Assembly (NCBI GenBank): GCA_021732045.1
Contig: JAKFWK010000002.1
Span: 248,001-312,000, forward strand
Source of the DNA: Sulfurimonas sp.
GTDB taxonomy: Bacteria; Campylobacterota; Campylobacteria; Campylobacterales; Sulfurimonadaceae
DNA length: 64,000 bases
Reading direction: 5' to 3'
In this document: positions 53,813 to 62,919 of the stretch, one piece after another
Layout of the letters: the number at the start of each line of letters is the position of its first letter
Numbering within the stretch: position 1 is the stretch's first letter
Notes under the pieces: model-generated
Databases searched by the model: none
Told to the model about the DNA's origin: nothing
What the model saw: the letters and a program-made list of their open reading frames with translations, nothing else
Made by a program: the position numbers and the translations under genes

Positions 53813-53882
53813 AAGTATAGTAAATTAACACAACAATGTCAAGCGATATTGTTGTGTTGTTCATGACTAAATTACTATACTT
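53813..53882 (-). promoter_or_regulatory. promoter and nested inverted repeats of the cys operon
   Basis: Minus strand: TTGACA (53842-53837), a 17-bp spacer and TATACT (53819-53814), close to the sigma-70 consensus. The inverted pair AACACAACAAT (53827-53837) / ATTGTTGTGTT (53848-53858), exact over 11 bp, lies over the -35 and spacer, and an outer exact 11-bp pair AAGTATAGTAA (53813-53823) / TTACTATACTT (53872-53882) contains the -10 and a mirror -10 TATACT for the plus strand. The layout fits a repressed promoter, possibly divergent. The regulator is not in the window. Confidence 0.7.
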
Positions 53883-54063
53883 ATGATAAAATACTGTATA
53901 TAAGGTAGTTAAATCACATAAATAAATATCTTAATCACAAGTAAATAACTATACATTATTTATGATATACAATATACTTTGCTTGTTAAATATTCAACGA
54001 GGTAGAGGAGCATTTCATTTTAAAAAATATTGCTAGGTGTTGCGTCAACCATAAATTATATTT

Positions 54064-54087
54064 GTTTGATTACTTAACTAATCAAAC
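54064..54087. repeat. 24-bp palindrome inside a larger structured region
   Basis: GTTTGATTA (54064-54072) and TAATCAAAC (54079-54087) are exact inverted 9-bp arms around CTTAAC. An outer pair GCTAGG (54031-54036) with CCTAGC (54087-54092) and GTTGC / GCAAC follow the same axis loosely. No T-run follows, so it is not a simple terminator. It may be an operator or part of a structured RNA upstream of the gene at 54170. Confidence 0.4.
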
Positions 54088-54169
54088 CTAGCGCAAATAG
54101 CAACTCATTACGGGATATTTTATATATTAATTGTATAATTTTCAATATTAATGAGTAAAGGGAATAGAG

Positions 54170-54430
54170 ATGATAGATGCTGAGTTTAGAAGTGAAGAAA
54201 AGTTTGTCAAATTATCCATAGCATATAGAGGGGAAGAGGAGAGTAAGCTTGTCTGCTCTACAATTGACTCCATTGTTGCAAAGCATACTTTAAAACCAGA
54301 GATGTATACATGTAGCATATCTAACGGGAGAGAAGTTCTTGTAATAGAATATCATAATGATCCAAACCGTGAAGCTGGTGCCATCTTTGAAGAGATAATG
54401 AAAACTCTTAACATTGACAAATGCAACTAA
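54170..54430 (+). CDS. small hypothetical protein upstream of fliL
   Basis: 86 residues; AAAGGGAATAG precedes the ATG. Alternating strands and helices (VKLSIAYRGEEESKLVCSTI, then VLVIEYHND, then a helix). Length and layout are loosely like small Pcc1-type alpha+beta proteins, but no key residue supports a firm claim. It is 44 bp before fliL on the same strand and may be cotranscribed. Confidence 0.55.
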   Translation: MIDAEFRSEEKFVKLSIAYRGEEESKLVCSTIDSIVAKHTLKPEMYTCSISNGREVLVIEYHNDPNREAGAIFEEIMKTLNIDKCN

Positions 54431-54474
54431 AAAAATATTTCTGATATATTAAAAACACAAGATAAGGAAAAAAA

Positions 54475-55050
54475 ATGGCAGAAGAAAAAAAAGAAAGTAA
54501 AGAAGCATCAGAAAAAACAGTAAAAAAATCAAATATGCTGATGATAATTATCATAGCTGTATTGGTGTTAATAATAGTGGCAGGTGCCGTTGTAGCAGTT
54601 CTTTTAATGAGTCATGATGGAGAAGATGTAAACACCAAAGGTACTCATCCAGCTACAGAGCAGAGTGCATCTCATGGATCAGAAAACCCTGCACCAAGCA
54701 AACCAAAAATAAGCTCAGAAGATGTGGAATCAAGAAAACTAAGTCAAATAGGCACTCTGTATCCACTAGAGACATTTACTGTAAACTTAAAAAGCGAAGA
54801 TGGCAGAAGATATCTCAAAGCAGCTATCTCATTAGAGCTAGATGGCAAGGAGCTTGATAAAGAGCTAGAGACAAAAACTGCAGTTTTAAGAGATAGAATC
54901 ATTAGAATTTTATCATCAAAAACACTTGAAGAGATCTCTTCAAAAAAAGGTAAACAGCAAGTCTCAGATCAAATCATTGAAACGCTTAATTCTATGATTG
55001 TAGATGGAAGCATAAAAGGTATATATTTTACGGAATTCGTTATCCAGTAG
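54475..55050 (+). CDS. fliL: flagellar basal body protein FliL
   Basis: 191 residues; AAGGAAAAAAA precedes the ATG. A charged N-terminal tail, one membrane helix MLMIIIIAVLVLIIVAGAVV near 21-40, a low-complexity periplasmic linker to about 80, then the FliL C-terminal domain with YPLETFTVNLKSEDGRRYLK and FTEFVIQ at the end. It binds the stator in the inner membrane and supports motor function. The linker is longer than average. The acpS gene follows without gap. Confidence 0.85.
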   Translation: MAEEKKESKEASEKTVKKSNMLMIIIIAVLVLIIVAGAVVAVLLMSHDGEDVNTKGTHPATEQSASHGSENPAPSKPKISSEDVESRKLSQIGTLYPLETFTVNLKSEDGRRYLKAAISLELDGKELDKELETKTAVLRDRIIRILSSKTLEEISSKKGKQQVSDQIIETLNSMIVDGSIKGIYFTEFVIQ

Positions 55051-55416
55051 ATGATTGGGATAGATCTTGTAAAAACCTCTCGCATAAATCGTTCTTTAGA
55101 GCGATTTGGGCAAAAATTTCTTCAAAAATTTCTCTCAAGCGACGAAATAACTTTAATCAAAAATCATAAAACAGTATCTGGATTTTGGGCAGCAAAAGAG
55201 GCGTGCTCCAAAGCTCTTGGAGTTGGGATTGGTTCTGAATGTGGTTTTTATGATATTAAAATTTACAAAACAGAAAAAGGTGCTCCAAAGATATCTCTAT
55301 CACAAAGAGTTGTAGAAAATTTTAAAATTAAAGATATTAGTTTATCAATAACTCACGATGGAGAGTATGCAATAGCCGTTGTGGCAATAGAATCAACCGC
55401 CTCCAACAAAATCTAG
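55051..55416 (+). CDS. acpS: holo-[acyl-carrier-protein] synthase
   Basis: 121 residues. [16 protein letters not shown] at the start (metal-binding Asp) and [15 protein letters not shown] near 50 with the conserved Glu-Ala ... Lys. It transfers 4'-phosphopantetheine from CoA to ACP. Directly after fliL. Its 3' end overlaps the convergent thiS by 24 bp. Confidence 0.93.
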   Translation: MIGIDLVKTSRINRSLERFGQKFLQKFLSSDEITLIKNHKTVSGFWAAKEACSKALGVGIGSECGFYDIKIYKTEKGAPKISLSQRVVENFKIKDISLSITHDGEYAIAVVAIESTASNKI

Positions 55417-55593
55417 CAGTTCTAATTTATCATCACTTCTCATTGGGTAACTATCCCACTCTTTTTGCTTTACGATCTCCATATTAACAGCCGCCGCCAT
55501 AACTTTATCAACAAGCCCTAACTCTCTTAGGACTTCGCCCAAAGTTAGTTCATCCTCAAACTCTTTTTGTTCACCATTAATTATTAGCTTCAT
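55393..55593 (-). CDS. thiS: sulfur carrier protein ThiS
   Basis: 66 residues of ubiquitin-like fold: [18 protein letters not shown] start and the end LLDFVGGG with the terminal Gly-Gly needed for thiocarboxylate formation. It delivers sulfur to the thiazole of thiamine. No thiF or thiG is near. Overlaps the acpS end; last gene of the minus-strand set headed by 57853. Confidence 0.88.
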   Translation of the reverse strand: MKLIINGEQKEFEDELTLGEVLRELGLVDKVMAAAVNMEIVKQKEWDSYPMRSDDKLELLDFVGGG

Positions 55594-55612
55594 ATCTCTT
55601 CTTTAAATGGAA

Positions 55613-56296
55613 TCAATTTTTTTTAAAAATCAATAGTGTTTTATCTTTTGTATCGTAGAGAGAAAAAGTCTGCTTTTCTACAAGCTTCAACGCCGATAAC
55701 TTCTCGAAGACTTTGATTTTATGATAATACTGAATAATTGTGTCTTGATATTTTGTGTACGAAGCATCTTGATTTTTCTCAAAAAAAGTAAATTTTGTAT
55801 GAAGCTCATCGTTTTCAAACAGAGCATCTACTACTAAAAATTCTTTATCATTTTCACTACTCATTGTGCCTTCAGCGACATCACGAAAGCCATAAAGGGT
55901 GTTTATATCCGCCATAAAAACTCCACTCTCATTTAGTTTATCTGCAACTGCATCTAAGAACTTCAACAACTCCGCTTCATTTAAAAAGTTTAGTACATCA
56001 AATATCGCGACAACTGCATCATATTTTCCATCAACTTTGCTTACATCCAAACACTCAGCATCAAAGCCATGTTCCTTGCACTCTTCAACCATAACAGCAC
56101 TTAAATCAATCCCTTTGCATTTAACACCATCGCTAATCATACGCTTCATAAAACCGCCACGACCACATCCAACATCTAAAAGTGTTTTTATGCCATACTC
56201 GTCTAATTCTGAGCGATAAAGATCATAAAGAGCCTCAGTCGCCTCTTCTATGCCTAAAAGATGTTCGGTTTTTGCATAAAGGTCTAAATTTGTCAT
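55613..56296 (-). CDS. class I SAM-dependent methyltransferase
   Basis: 227 residues. TLLDVGCGRGGFMKRMI is motif I, CKGIDLSAVMVEEC motif II and YDAVVAIFDVLNFL motif IV. Substrate unknown; it could be a small-molecule or tRNA methyltransferase. Its start overlaps the hisG stop by one base, so coexpressed. Confidence 0.85.
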   Translation of the reverse strand: MTNLDLYAKTEHLLGIEEATEALYDLYRSELDEYGIKTLLDVGCGRGGFMKRMISDGVKCKGIDLSAVMVEECKEHGFDAECLDVSKVDGKYDAVVAIFDVLNFLNEAELLKFLDAVADKLNESGVFMADINTLYGFRDVAEGTMSSENDKEFLVVDALFENDELHTKFTFFEKNQDASYTKYQDTIIQYYHKIKVFEKLSALKLVEKQTFSLYDTKDKTLLIFKKN

Positions 56297-56922
56297 TATT
56301 CTTTTTGCTCTGCTTTTATAACTGTTTCTATCTTTTTATATATGTCTAAAATTTCATCTTTTTTTGCAATATAGCTATTTTTATTGGCAATCAGATAAGT
56401 TGAAGATCTCATAATATCCTCCACAACCTCTAAGCCATTCTGCTCCATAGTAGCACCAGTTTCTACAACATCAACTATCATATCAGCGAGTCCAATTAGC
56501 GGTGCAAGCTCTATTGAACCATAAAGCTTTATAATATCTACAGAAACAGCACGCTCTTCAAAGTAGCGCTTCGTGATATTTACCATTTTTGTTGCTACTT
56601 TTATTTCAGATTTATTAAGATCAAGTTTTTCACCCTTTTTCATACCAATAGCAACTTTACAAACGCCACGCTTTAGGTCTAAAAGGCGAATAACATCAAG
56701 TCCCTGCTCTTCCAGCGTGTCGAGCCCAACCACACCAATATCTGCTGCTTGATGAAAGACATAAGTAGCTACATCTTGATTTCTCACAAGCAAAAAACGA
56801 AAATTTGGAGTATCTAGTATTAATTTTCTATCATCGAAAGCAAAACTATCACCAAAAATAGTCTCAAAAATCTCTAAAGTCTCTTTTGCAATACGACCCT
56901 TTGGAAGTGCAACTCTTAGCAT
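56296..56922 (-). CDS. hisG: ATP phosphoribosyltransferase, short form
   Basis: 208 residues, the length of the HisG short form, lacking the C-terminal regulatory domain. LRVALPKGRIAKETLEIF opens it; DIGVVGLDTLEEQG and DMIVDVVETGATMEQNGL (PRPP-binding loop) are the family's core. It makes phosphoribosyl-ATP, the first step of histidine synthesis; the short form needs HisZ as regulatory subunit, not present in the window. Overlaps coaX by 7 bp. Confidence 0.93.
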   Translation of the reverse strand: MLRVALPKGRIAKETLEIFETIFGDSFAFDDRKLILDTPNFRFLLVRNQDVATYVFHQAADIGVVGLDTLEEQGLDVIRLLDLKRGVCKVAIGMKKGEKLDLNKSEIKVATKMVNITKRYFEERAVSVDIIKLYGSIELAPLIGLADMIVDVVETGATMEQNGLEVVEDIMRSSTYLIANKNSYIAKKDEILDIYKKIETVIKAEQKE

Positions 56923-57533
56923 AAATTAGCCTTTTTCATAATATTTTTCATACCTTTAAATATCAATAACTCATCAACAGATGCGCTTTTAAATATTTTA
57001 CTAAACTCTTTTGCATATCCACCAGTCAGGTAAATCTCCATATTGTGCGACATCACTTCAACAAAAAGTGTTTTTATAAATCCATAACTTATAGCGTCTT
57101 GCGAGTTTTTTGGCATTTTATCTAAATCAAGCTCAAAATTAAATGAGCACTCAAGCGCACTTGATATATTTTTGTAAGCCTCACCCATAGCTTTAACCCC
57201 AGGATATATAAATCCGCCCTGAAAAATCCCATCTTTTACAAGATCTACAGTAATAGCGCTTCCAGCATCTACAACTATGCCATTTTGGATTGCCTCACAC
57301 GCCGCAACTCTATCTATCCCCATACCCTTGTAGTATTTTAATGTATCTATATACAGTGACAAATCAATCCAATTTTCTAAAAATTTTACTCTGCTTTTTA
57401 AATTGGAATTTACACAAATATAGTAAATTTTTTCTGTAATTACAGATGGGCCAAATGAAGTAACGCTCTCTTTGTAATCTCTGCTTCCATCAAAAAAATG
57501 TACAGAGGTATTTCCAATATCGCAAAGAAGCAT
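56916..57533 (-). CDS. coaX: type III pantothenate kinase
   Basis: 205 residues from ATG 57533. MLLCDIGNTSVHFF is the ASKHA ATP-binding start (D-x-G-N-T/S), MGIDRVAACEAI and VVDAGSAITVDLV the central motifs, and GGFIYPGVKAM the later one. It phosphorylates pantothenate without feedback inhibition by CoA, requiring a monovalent cation. Its start overlaps the end of the gene at 57533-57853 by one base. An in-frame start at 57584 lies within that gene and is rejected. Confidence 0.9.
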   Translation of the reverse strand: MLLCDIGNTSVHFFDGSRDYKESVTSFGPSVITEKIYYICVNSNLKSRVKFLENWIDLSLYIDTLKYYKGMGIDRVAACEAIQNGIVVDAGSAITVDLVKDGIFQGGFIYPGVKAMGEAYKNISSALECSFNFELDLDKMPKNSQDAISYGFIKTLFVEVMSHNMEIYLTGGYAKEFSKIFKSASVDELLIFKGMKNIMKKANLC

Positions 57534-57853
57534 TATTTTATCTTCCAACCTTGAGCCAAAAATGCCTCTTTGGCTTTTGTGCAAAGTGGAGCATCTATAA
57601 AAATTATTTTGTGTTTAAAATTATGTCCGCAATAAAGTGTTAATTTTGTATATATCTCTTCAAATTTATGTAAATCTTTCATAAGTAGTTTACTCTTTTG
57701 ACTAACGGCAAAAATAGCCCAAAAATAGCCTGTAATGTCCGTTGCTTTATAAATTTTTATTCTATTTCTTACACCTAAATCCTTAGGAGCAATTTCAATC
57801 ATTTTTTTATAAATTTTTCCCTGTTTTCTTAAGGAATCCACAACAATTTGCAT
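57533..57853 (-). CDS. conserved hypothetical protein upstream of coaX
   Basis: 106 residues starting MQIVVDSLRKQGKIY. Alpha/beta with a basic pI. The end reads FIDAPLCTKAKEAFLAQGW, a pattern of small Campylobacterota proteins found in front of coaX, as far as I recall; no function. Head of the minus-strand set. Confidence 0.6.
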   Translation of the reverse strand: MQIVVDSLRKQGKIYKKMIEIAPKDLGVRNRIKIYKATDITGYFWAIFAVSQKSKLLMKDLHKFEEIYTKLTLYCGHNFKHKIIFIDAPLCTKAKEAFLAQGWKIK

Positions 57854-57969
57854 TTTATATATTGCCTTAATAGAGTATTTTTAAATTTTAGAATTTTATT
57901 TTATCTAATTTATACTTTAGCAATCAACAATAATTAGATATAAAAGGTTGGTCGAGTACAATTATACTT

Positions 57970-58926
57970 ATGAAACTTATAAGACACAACTTAATTATTA
58001 TCTCAGATTATGATTACTACAACATAAAAGATTTGAAGATTGGTACCGCTACAGAGCTAGAGCTTTTTATAAAAAAAGATGAAGATTTCTATATGGTGAT
58101 TGAAGTTGGCACTCAAGTTACAGAAGAACTTTATGCAGAGATAACTGGATATAAGTACATATATATATTAAAAAAAGAGATTGCCAACAAAGCCATTGCT
58201 CATGATAATTTGAGAGATTTAATTGACGAGAACAGAGATGATTTAAAAAAAATTATTGATATTTTATATGAGTTCAATAATCAAATTTTTGATAATTTTC
58301 TTAGTAGCAAAGAGAATAAAATTGATTTAGAGAGTGTTAAATCCATCGTAAAATCAACTATTTTCCTAATTAAAGATAAACAAGAATTTATTCGCGATAT
58401 AATGCCCTATCTATCGGTTGGCGACAAACTATCAAATCACTCACTGCATGTAGCAATGTATACAATAAAGCTCGCAGCACTACTTGATTTTGATGATAAT
58501 AATCTTATAAGGATAGGAACAGCTGCGCTTTTGCATGATGTTGGTTATAAAAATATCTCTAATGATACTTTAAATAAAACGACCAGATTGAGTGACAAAG
58601 AGACGCAACAAATCCATCAACACTCTCAATATAGTATAAATATACTTTTACAAAACGGTATAGATGATCTGCTTATAATAGATGGGGTCTTGCACCATCA
58701 TGAACGATATGATGGTAGTGGTTATCCAAGAAGGTTTAAAAAAGATAGAATATCAAACTTTGCTTCTATTTTAGGAATCTGTGATGTTTTTGATGCCCTA
58801 ACAAATAGCAGACCACACAGAAAAGAGTTCAAAACATTTGATGCGTTAAATATGATGCTAAAAGATCCATCAATGGTCAATAAATTCAATATAAAATATC
58901 TTCTACTTGCCATAAAATCACTCTAG
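57970..58926 (+). CDS. HD-GYP domain protein, probable c-di-GMP phosphodiesterase
   Basis: 318 residues. The first 140 residues are a poorly conserved N-terminal domain. SNHSLHVAMYTI near 155-166, ALLHDVGYKN with HD at 189-190, then HHHERYDGSGYPRR (the GYP motif near 253) and LGICDVFDALTNSRPHRK complete the HD-GYP metal site. It would hydrolyse cyclic di-GMP. No receiver domain, so the input signal is unknown. Stands alone. Confidence 0.87.
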   Translation: MKLIRHNLIIISDYDYYNIKDLKIGTATELELFIKKDEDFYMVIEVGTQVTEELYAEITGYKYIYILKKEIANKAIAHDNLRDLIDENRDDLKKIIDILYEFNNQIFDNFLSSKENKIDLESVKSIVKSTIFLIKDKQEFIRDIMPYLSVGDKLSNHSLHVAMYTIKLAALLDFDDNNLIRIGTAALLHDVGYKNISNDTLNKTTRLSDKETQQIHQHSQYSINILLQNGIDDLLIIDGVLHHHERYDGSGYPRRFKKDRISNFASILGICDVFDALTNSRPHRKEFKTFDALNMMLKDPSMVNKFNIKYLLLAIKSL

Positions 58927-59125
58927 TATCAAGTACTTATTGCTCCTTGGCAAATCTATGCTTAGGTTTAATATAAGAGTCAATACAATATAATTGATTT
59001 TCATCTATAAAATGCCTGTTTTAGAAAAGTAGTAGTAAAAAAATAAAAGTTAATATCTTTATGATATAACAAAACTATATATATGTTATAATTACACCTT
59101 AATTTACTAATAAAAAAGGATAATT

Positions 59126-60496
59126 TTGAAAAATAAATTTACTTCTCTTTTCATAACACTATGCACTAGCGCCTCTCTTTTAGCTGCTTCACAATCTCTT
59201 TCATTAGATGAAGCAGTAGAGATATTAAAAAATCAAAATCTAGAGATTAAGAGTGCTACCTTAGACATAGAAGTTGCTACTCATGATGCCAAAAGTGTTT
59301 CAGGGAGCCACTTGGGTAAGCTTGATTTTATACAAGATTTTGCAAACTCAAACGATGCTGGGAATGTTTTTGGCTTTAAACTTACTTCAAGAGAGGCAAC
59401 TTTTGGGGATTTTGGTTTTTCTGATTTTTTAACACCTCCGCCAGGAACAACAAACATACTTAATGTTCAGCCACATGATTTAAACTATCCAGATTCAAGA
59501 AACTTTTTTCAAAGCAAACTAAAGTATGAAATTCCTGTTTTTACTGGGTTTAAAATAACGAGTTACGAAGAAGTTATGAACTCTATTAAAAAAATCAAGA
59601 AGCTTGAAAAATCACAAGTTATAAGTGAAAAAATATATGAAACAAGAAAAAGTTTTTATGATATGGCGCTACTTGAAGAGTCTATTTCAAATCTGAAAGT
59701 TATTCTTCAAAACATAAACACTCTTGAGAATATAACAAATGAGATGATTAGCAGCGGCTATGCAAAAAAAATTGATTTGTTAGAAGTTAGGGCCAAAAAA
59801 GGTAATGTTGAGAGACTGATTTCACAATTGGAGTTAAACGAGAAATTACTTTATCATTACATAAGTTTTTTACTAAATCAAAAAATATCATCTATTCAAA
59901 CATCAGCGCTAGAGATAAAAATGCCATCTATGACTAATAGTGAGATATTAAATAAAAACCTAGACATTCAAATGGCAAATAGTGCTTTGTCTATCAAAAA
60001 AAGTATGATTAGCGTTTCAAAATCATCTCTGTATCCAATGGTTGGGGCATTTGCGGAAGTAGCAACTGCTGATAATAACTTTCTAGGAAATGCAGGCGAT
60101 CATTCTTCTTATACAGTTGGCGCTAGAGCTACTTGGAATATATTTAACGGTGGCATAGATAGTGCAAATATTGAAAAGTCAAAAGCAGAATATTTAAAGA
60201 CAAAAACGCAAGTTGAACTTGCAAATAGTGGTATTGAGCTCAAAATTGAGAAGATAAGAACAGAGATAGACAGCTTCAATAAAGATATAGAATCGTTAGA
60301 AAAAGAGTTGTTACTTGCTGATGAAATTTATAAAAATTACGAGACAAGATATAAAGAAAAACTCTCTTCAATGAGTGATGTGGTAATAAAACAATCAGAA
60401 CAGATTCAAAAAATTCTACAACTAGAAGAGACAAAAAATAAGCGAAACGAGAGAGTTTTTGCACTTGAAAAATTAGCAAATGGAGAAAATAAATGA
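59126..60496 (+). CDS. TolC-family outer membrane efflux protein
   Basis: 456 residues from TTG 59126, which has AAAAAGGA at the right distance. Signal peptide LFITLCTSASLLAASQS near 8-24. LSLDEAVEILKNQNLEI opens the repeat; YTVGARATWNIFNGGIDSANI near 330 is the typical end-of-barrel motif of the second half, and the two halves repeat as in TolC. Forms the trimeric outer membrane channel for the RND pump encoded downstream. ATGA overlap with adaptor gene. Confidence 0.88.
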   Translation: MKNKFTSLFITLCTSASLLAASQSLSLDEAVEILKNQNLEIKSATLDIEVATHDAKSVSGSHLGKLDFIQDFANSNDAGNVFGFKLTSREATFGDFGFSDFLTPPPGTTNILNVQPHDLNYPDSRNFFQSKLKYEIPVFTGFKITSYEEVMNSIKKIKKLEKSQVISEKIYETRKSFYDMALLEESISNLKVILQNINTLENITNEMISSGYAKKIDLLEVRAKKGNVERLISQLELNEKLLYHYISFLLNQKISSIQTSALEIKMPSMTNSEILNKNLDIQMANSALSIKKSMISVSKSSLYPMVGAFAEVATADNNFLGNAGDHSSYTVGARATWNIFNGGIDSANIEKSKAEYLKTKTQVELANSGIELKIEKIRTEIDSFNKDIESLEKELLLADEIYKNYETRYKEKLSSMSDVVIKQSEQIQKILQLEETKNKRNERVFALEKLANGENK

Positions 60497-61326
60497 TAAA
60501 CAATAAACCACAAAGCGTAAAACTACTGAATGGTTTCAGTAGAAAAATCATAATACTCGGGCTTATGACAGCTTCGCTTATGGCAGAGAGCATAACGCTC
60601 TCAGGGGCAGTAATAAGTGATAATAGGAAAATGATAACAAGTCGCTTTATGGGCTTTGTGACAAATGTAAAAGTATCAGAGGGTGATTTTGTTAAAAAAG
60701 GGTCACTTCTTTATACGATTGATTCAAAAGAGATTGATTCTGCACTAACACAAGTGCAACTTGGTATTTCACAAGCGGAGTTATCACTTCAGATGTATAA
60801 AAATCAACATACAAATATAAAACTAAACCTTGAGCGTCACAAAAGACTTTTAGAAAAAGATATGGTTTCAAAATTTGAAGTTGAAAATTTAGAGTTAGCT
60901 GAAAAAAACTTAACAGATATGATAACTATTTCTACAAAACAGGTGGAACAGGCACAAGCTAGATTGCTTGAAGTAAAAAATCAATATCGTTACTTAAATG
61001 TTACAGCTCCTAATGATGGTGTTATTGTAAGTAAAAACATCAATGTTGGCGAAATGGCTATGCCTGGTATGCCTGCATTTGAACTATCGGATTTAAGTAA
61101 CCTTAAAATTTCTGCTGAAATTTCAGAAGACAATCTTTCAAGCATAAAAGAGGGCAAAAAAGTAATTGTAAACATACCGTCAAAAAACATTAAAACAACA
61201 GGAATAATTAGCGCGATTATCCCTAGCTCAAACCCTATGACACACTCATTTAAGATAAAAATCTCTTTTAAAAATATATACAAATCAATCTATCCAGGTA
61301 TGTATGCTACCGTTGTTGTTGAGTAA
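60493..61326 (+). CDS. RND efflux periplasmic adaptor (membrane fusion protein)
   Basis: 277 residues. Hydrophobic N-terminal segment IIILGLMTASLMAESI (signal). MGFVTNVKVSEGDFVKKGSLLYTID is the lipoyl half-motif, followed by an alpha-hairpin (about 80-165) and the second lipoyl half TAPNDGVIVSKNINVGEMAM, then a beta-barrel. Bridges TolC-type channel and RND permease. Shorter than the usual 350-400 residues, since the membrane-proximal domain is nearly missing. Confidence 0.87.
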   Translation: MINNKPQSVKLLNGFSRKIIILGLMTASLMAESITLSGAVISDNRKMITSRFMGFVTNVKVSEGDFVKKGSLLYTIDSKEIDSALTQVQLGISQAELSLQMYKNQHTNIKLNLERHKRLLEKDMVSKFEVENLELAEKNLTDMITISTKQVEQAQARLLEVKNQYRYLNVTAPNDGVIVSKNINVGEMAMPGMPAFELSDLSNLKISAEISEDNLSSIKEGKKVIVNIPSKNIKTTGIISAIIPSSNPMTHSFKIKISFKNIYKSIYPGMYATVVVE

Positions 61327-61335
61327 GGCCTGAAG

Positions 61336-62919
61336 ATGAGTAGTTATAAACCAACAGATATTGCAGGAAAACTAGCATCTGGATTTATCAGAAATCCGCT
61401 GACTATTATCCTTGGTATTTTCGTTCTAGCTATTGGGTATCTATCACTTAGTATTATGCCTCGTGAAGAGAATCCTCAAATGGTAGTAAGTGGTTCCACT
61501 GTTATCGTTGCACTCCCTGGAGCAAGTGCCGCAGAGATTGAGAAAGTAATAGTTAGACCGCTCGAGAGAAAGCTAAAAGAGGTCAAAGGAGTTGAGCACA
61601 TATCTGGCATGGCCATGGATAATGTAGGGATAGTCAACGCTGCATTTTTTATAGGTGAAGCCAAAGAGGGTTCAAACTTAAAAGTGTATGACAAAATCAT
61701 GCAAAATGCTGGAATGTTTCCAAAAGGTGCTATGAATCCAATCATAAAACCATTAGATATCGATGTGGATATTCCAGTTGTATCTGTTGCTTTTTATTCA
61801 AAAAATGAAAATATGAGCAAGACAGATTTGTATGATAAAGTAAAAAATATACAACACCATATAAATGGACTTAAAAATGTTGCTGTTACAGAGCTAAAAG
61901 GTGGAAATAAACATCAATTTAACATTGAAGTAGATTTGCAGAAACTCTCTGGATATAACATCTCTATGGGACAAATAGTTCAAGGAGTTGAGTCTCTATC
62001 ATACAGCGTTCCAGCTGTAAAAAATAGAACTTCATCAAATGAAATTGTAATGCTTGGTGTAAAAAATGCCATTGAGAGTGCCGACGATATTGGCAACATA
62101 ATCGTTGCTCAATATATGGGTTCGCCAATTTATTTAAAACAGATTGCAAAAGTCACAAACTCTTATGACATACAAAACTTTAAGTCAGCAACTATCAGTA
62201 AAAAAGACGAAAAAGGAACTTTTTCCCCTCTTGCAAATCAAGTAACTCTAACGGTGTCAAAACTCCAAGGAACGAATGCTGTTTTAATCGCAGATGCCGT
62301 TAAAACAGAACTTAAACATTATGAAAAACTTCTGCATAAAGACGGAATAAACTATGTAATTACAAGAAATGATGGGCAAAGAGCCGATGAAGCAGTTAAT
62401 GAACTAGTTTTTCATCTCTTGCTCTCCATTGTAATTATTGCAATTTTACTTGTTTTAGTGCTTGGCTGGAGAGAGTCTCTTATAGTTACATTTACTGTCC
62501 CAGCTATTTTGGCTATTACTCTATTTGTGGCGTATTTGAGCGGGCAGACTATAAACAGGATTACCCTCTTTGCATTTTTGCTCTCGCTTGGACTCTTAGT
62601 GGATGCAGCCATTATTGTTATAGAAAATATTCATAGACATTATCACTCTAAAGAGTCTGAGCATAAAAGTGTGGATGATATCATGATTGAAGCCACAGAT
62701 GAGATTGGAGCACCTACCAATATCGCAACTCTGGCAATTATCATGACAATGGTTCCTATGGCATTTGTTGGACAAATGATGGGACAGTTTATGAAACCAA
62801 TCCCAGCAAATGTTCCTGTGGCACTTATTGCATCGCTTTTTATTGCTTACATATTTACACCATATTTAGCAGTTAGAATATTGAAAAAACCAAAATTTTA
62901 TAGCGAGGAGAAAAAATAA
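61336..62919 (+). CDS. RND efflux permease, N-terminal half-protein
   Basis: 527 residues, half the usual length of about 1030. TM1 ILGIFVLAIGYLSLSIM near 25, porter domain to about 350 (PREENPQMVVSG, AEIEKVIVRPLERKL), then TM2-6 with GRESL-type loop and LGLLVDAAIIVIENIHRH near 415, which has the paired Asp region of proton relay helix 4. It ends after TM6. The second half is a separate gene starting at 62919 within the stop (TAATG), with its own ribosome-binding site GAGGAG. So the pump is encoded as two half-permeases, translationally coupled. Confidence 0.88.
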   Translation: MSSYKPTDIAGKLASGFIRNPLTIILGIFVLAIGYLSLSIMPREENPQMVVSGSTVIVALPGASAAEIEKVIVRPLERKLKEVKGVEHISGMAMDNVGIVNAAFFIGEAKEGSNLKVYDKIMQNAGMFPKGAMNPIIKPLDIDVDIPVVSVAFYSKNENMSKTDLYDKVKNIQHHINGLKNVAVTELKGGNKHQFNIEVDLQKLSGYNISMGQIVQGVESLSYSVPAVKNRTSSNEIVMLGVKNAIESADDIGNIIVAQYMGSPIYLKQIAKVTNSYDIQNFKSATISKKDEKGTFSPLANQVTLTVSKLQGTNAVLIADAVKTELKHYEKLLHKDGINYVITRNDGQRADEAVNELVFHLLLSIVIIAILLVLVLGWRESLIVTFTVPAILAITLFVAYLSGQTINRITLFAFLLSLGLLVDAAIIVIENIHRHYHSKESEHKSVDDIMIEATDEIGAPTNIATLAIIMTMVPMAFVGQMMGQFMKPIPANVPVALIASLFIAYIFTPYLAVRILKKPKFYSEEKK

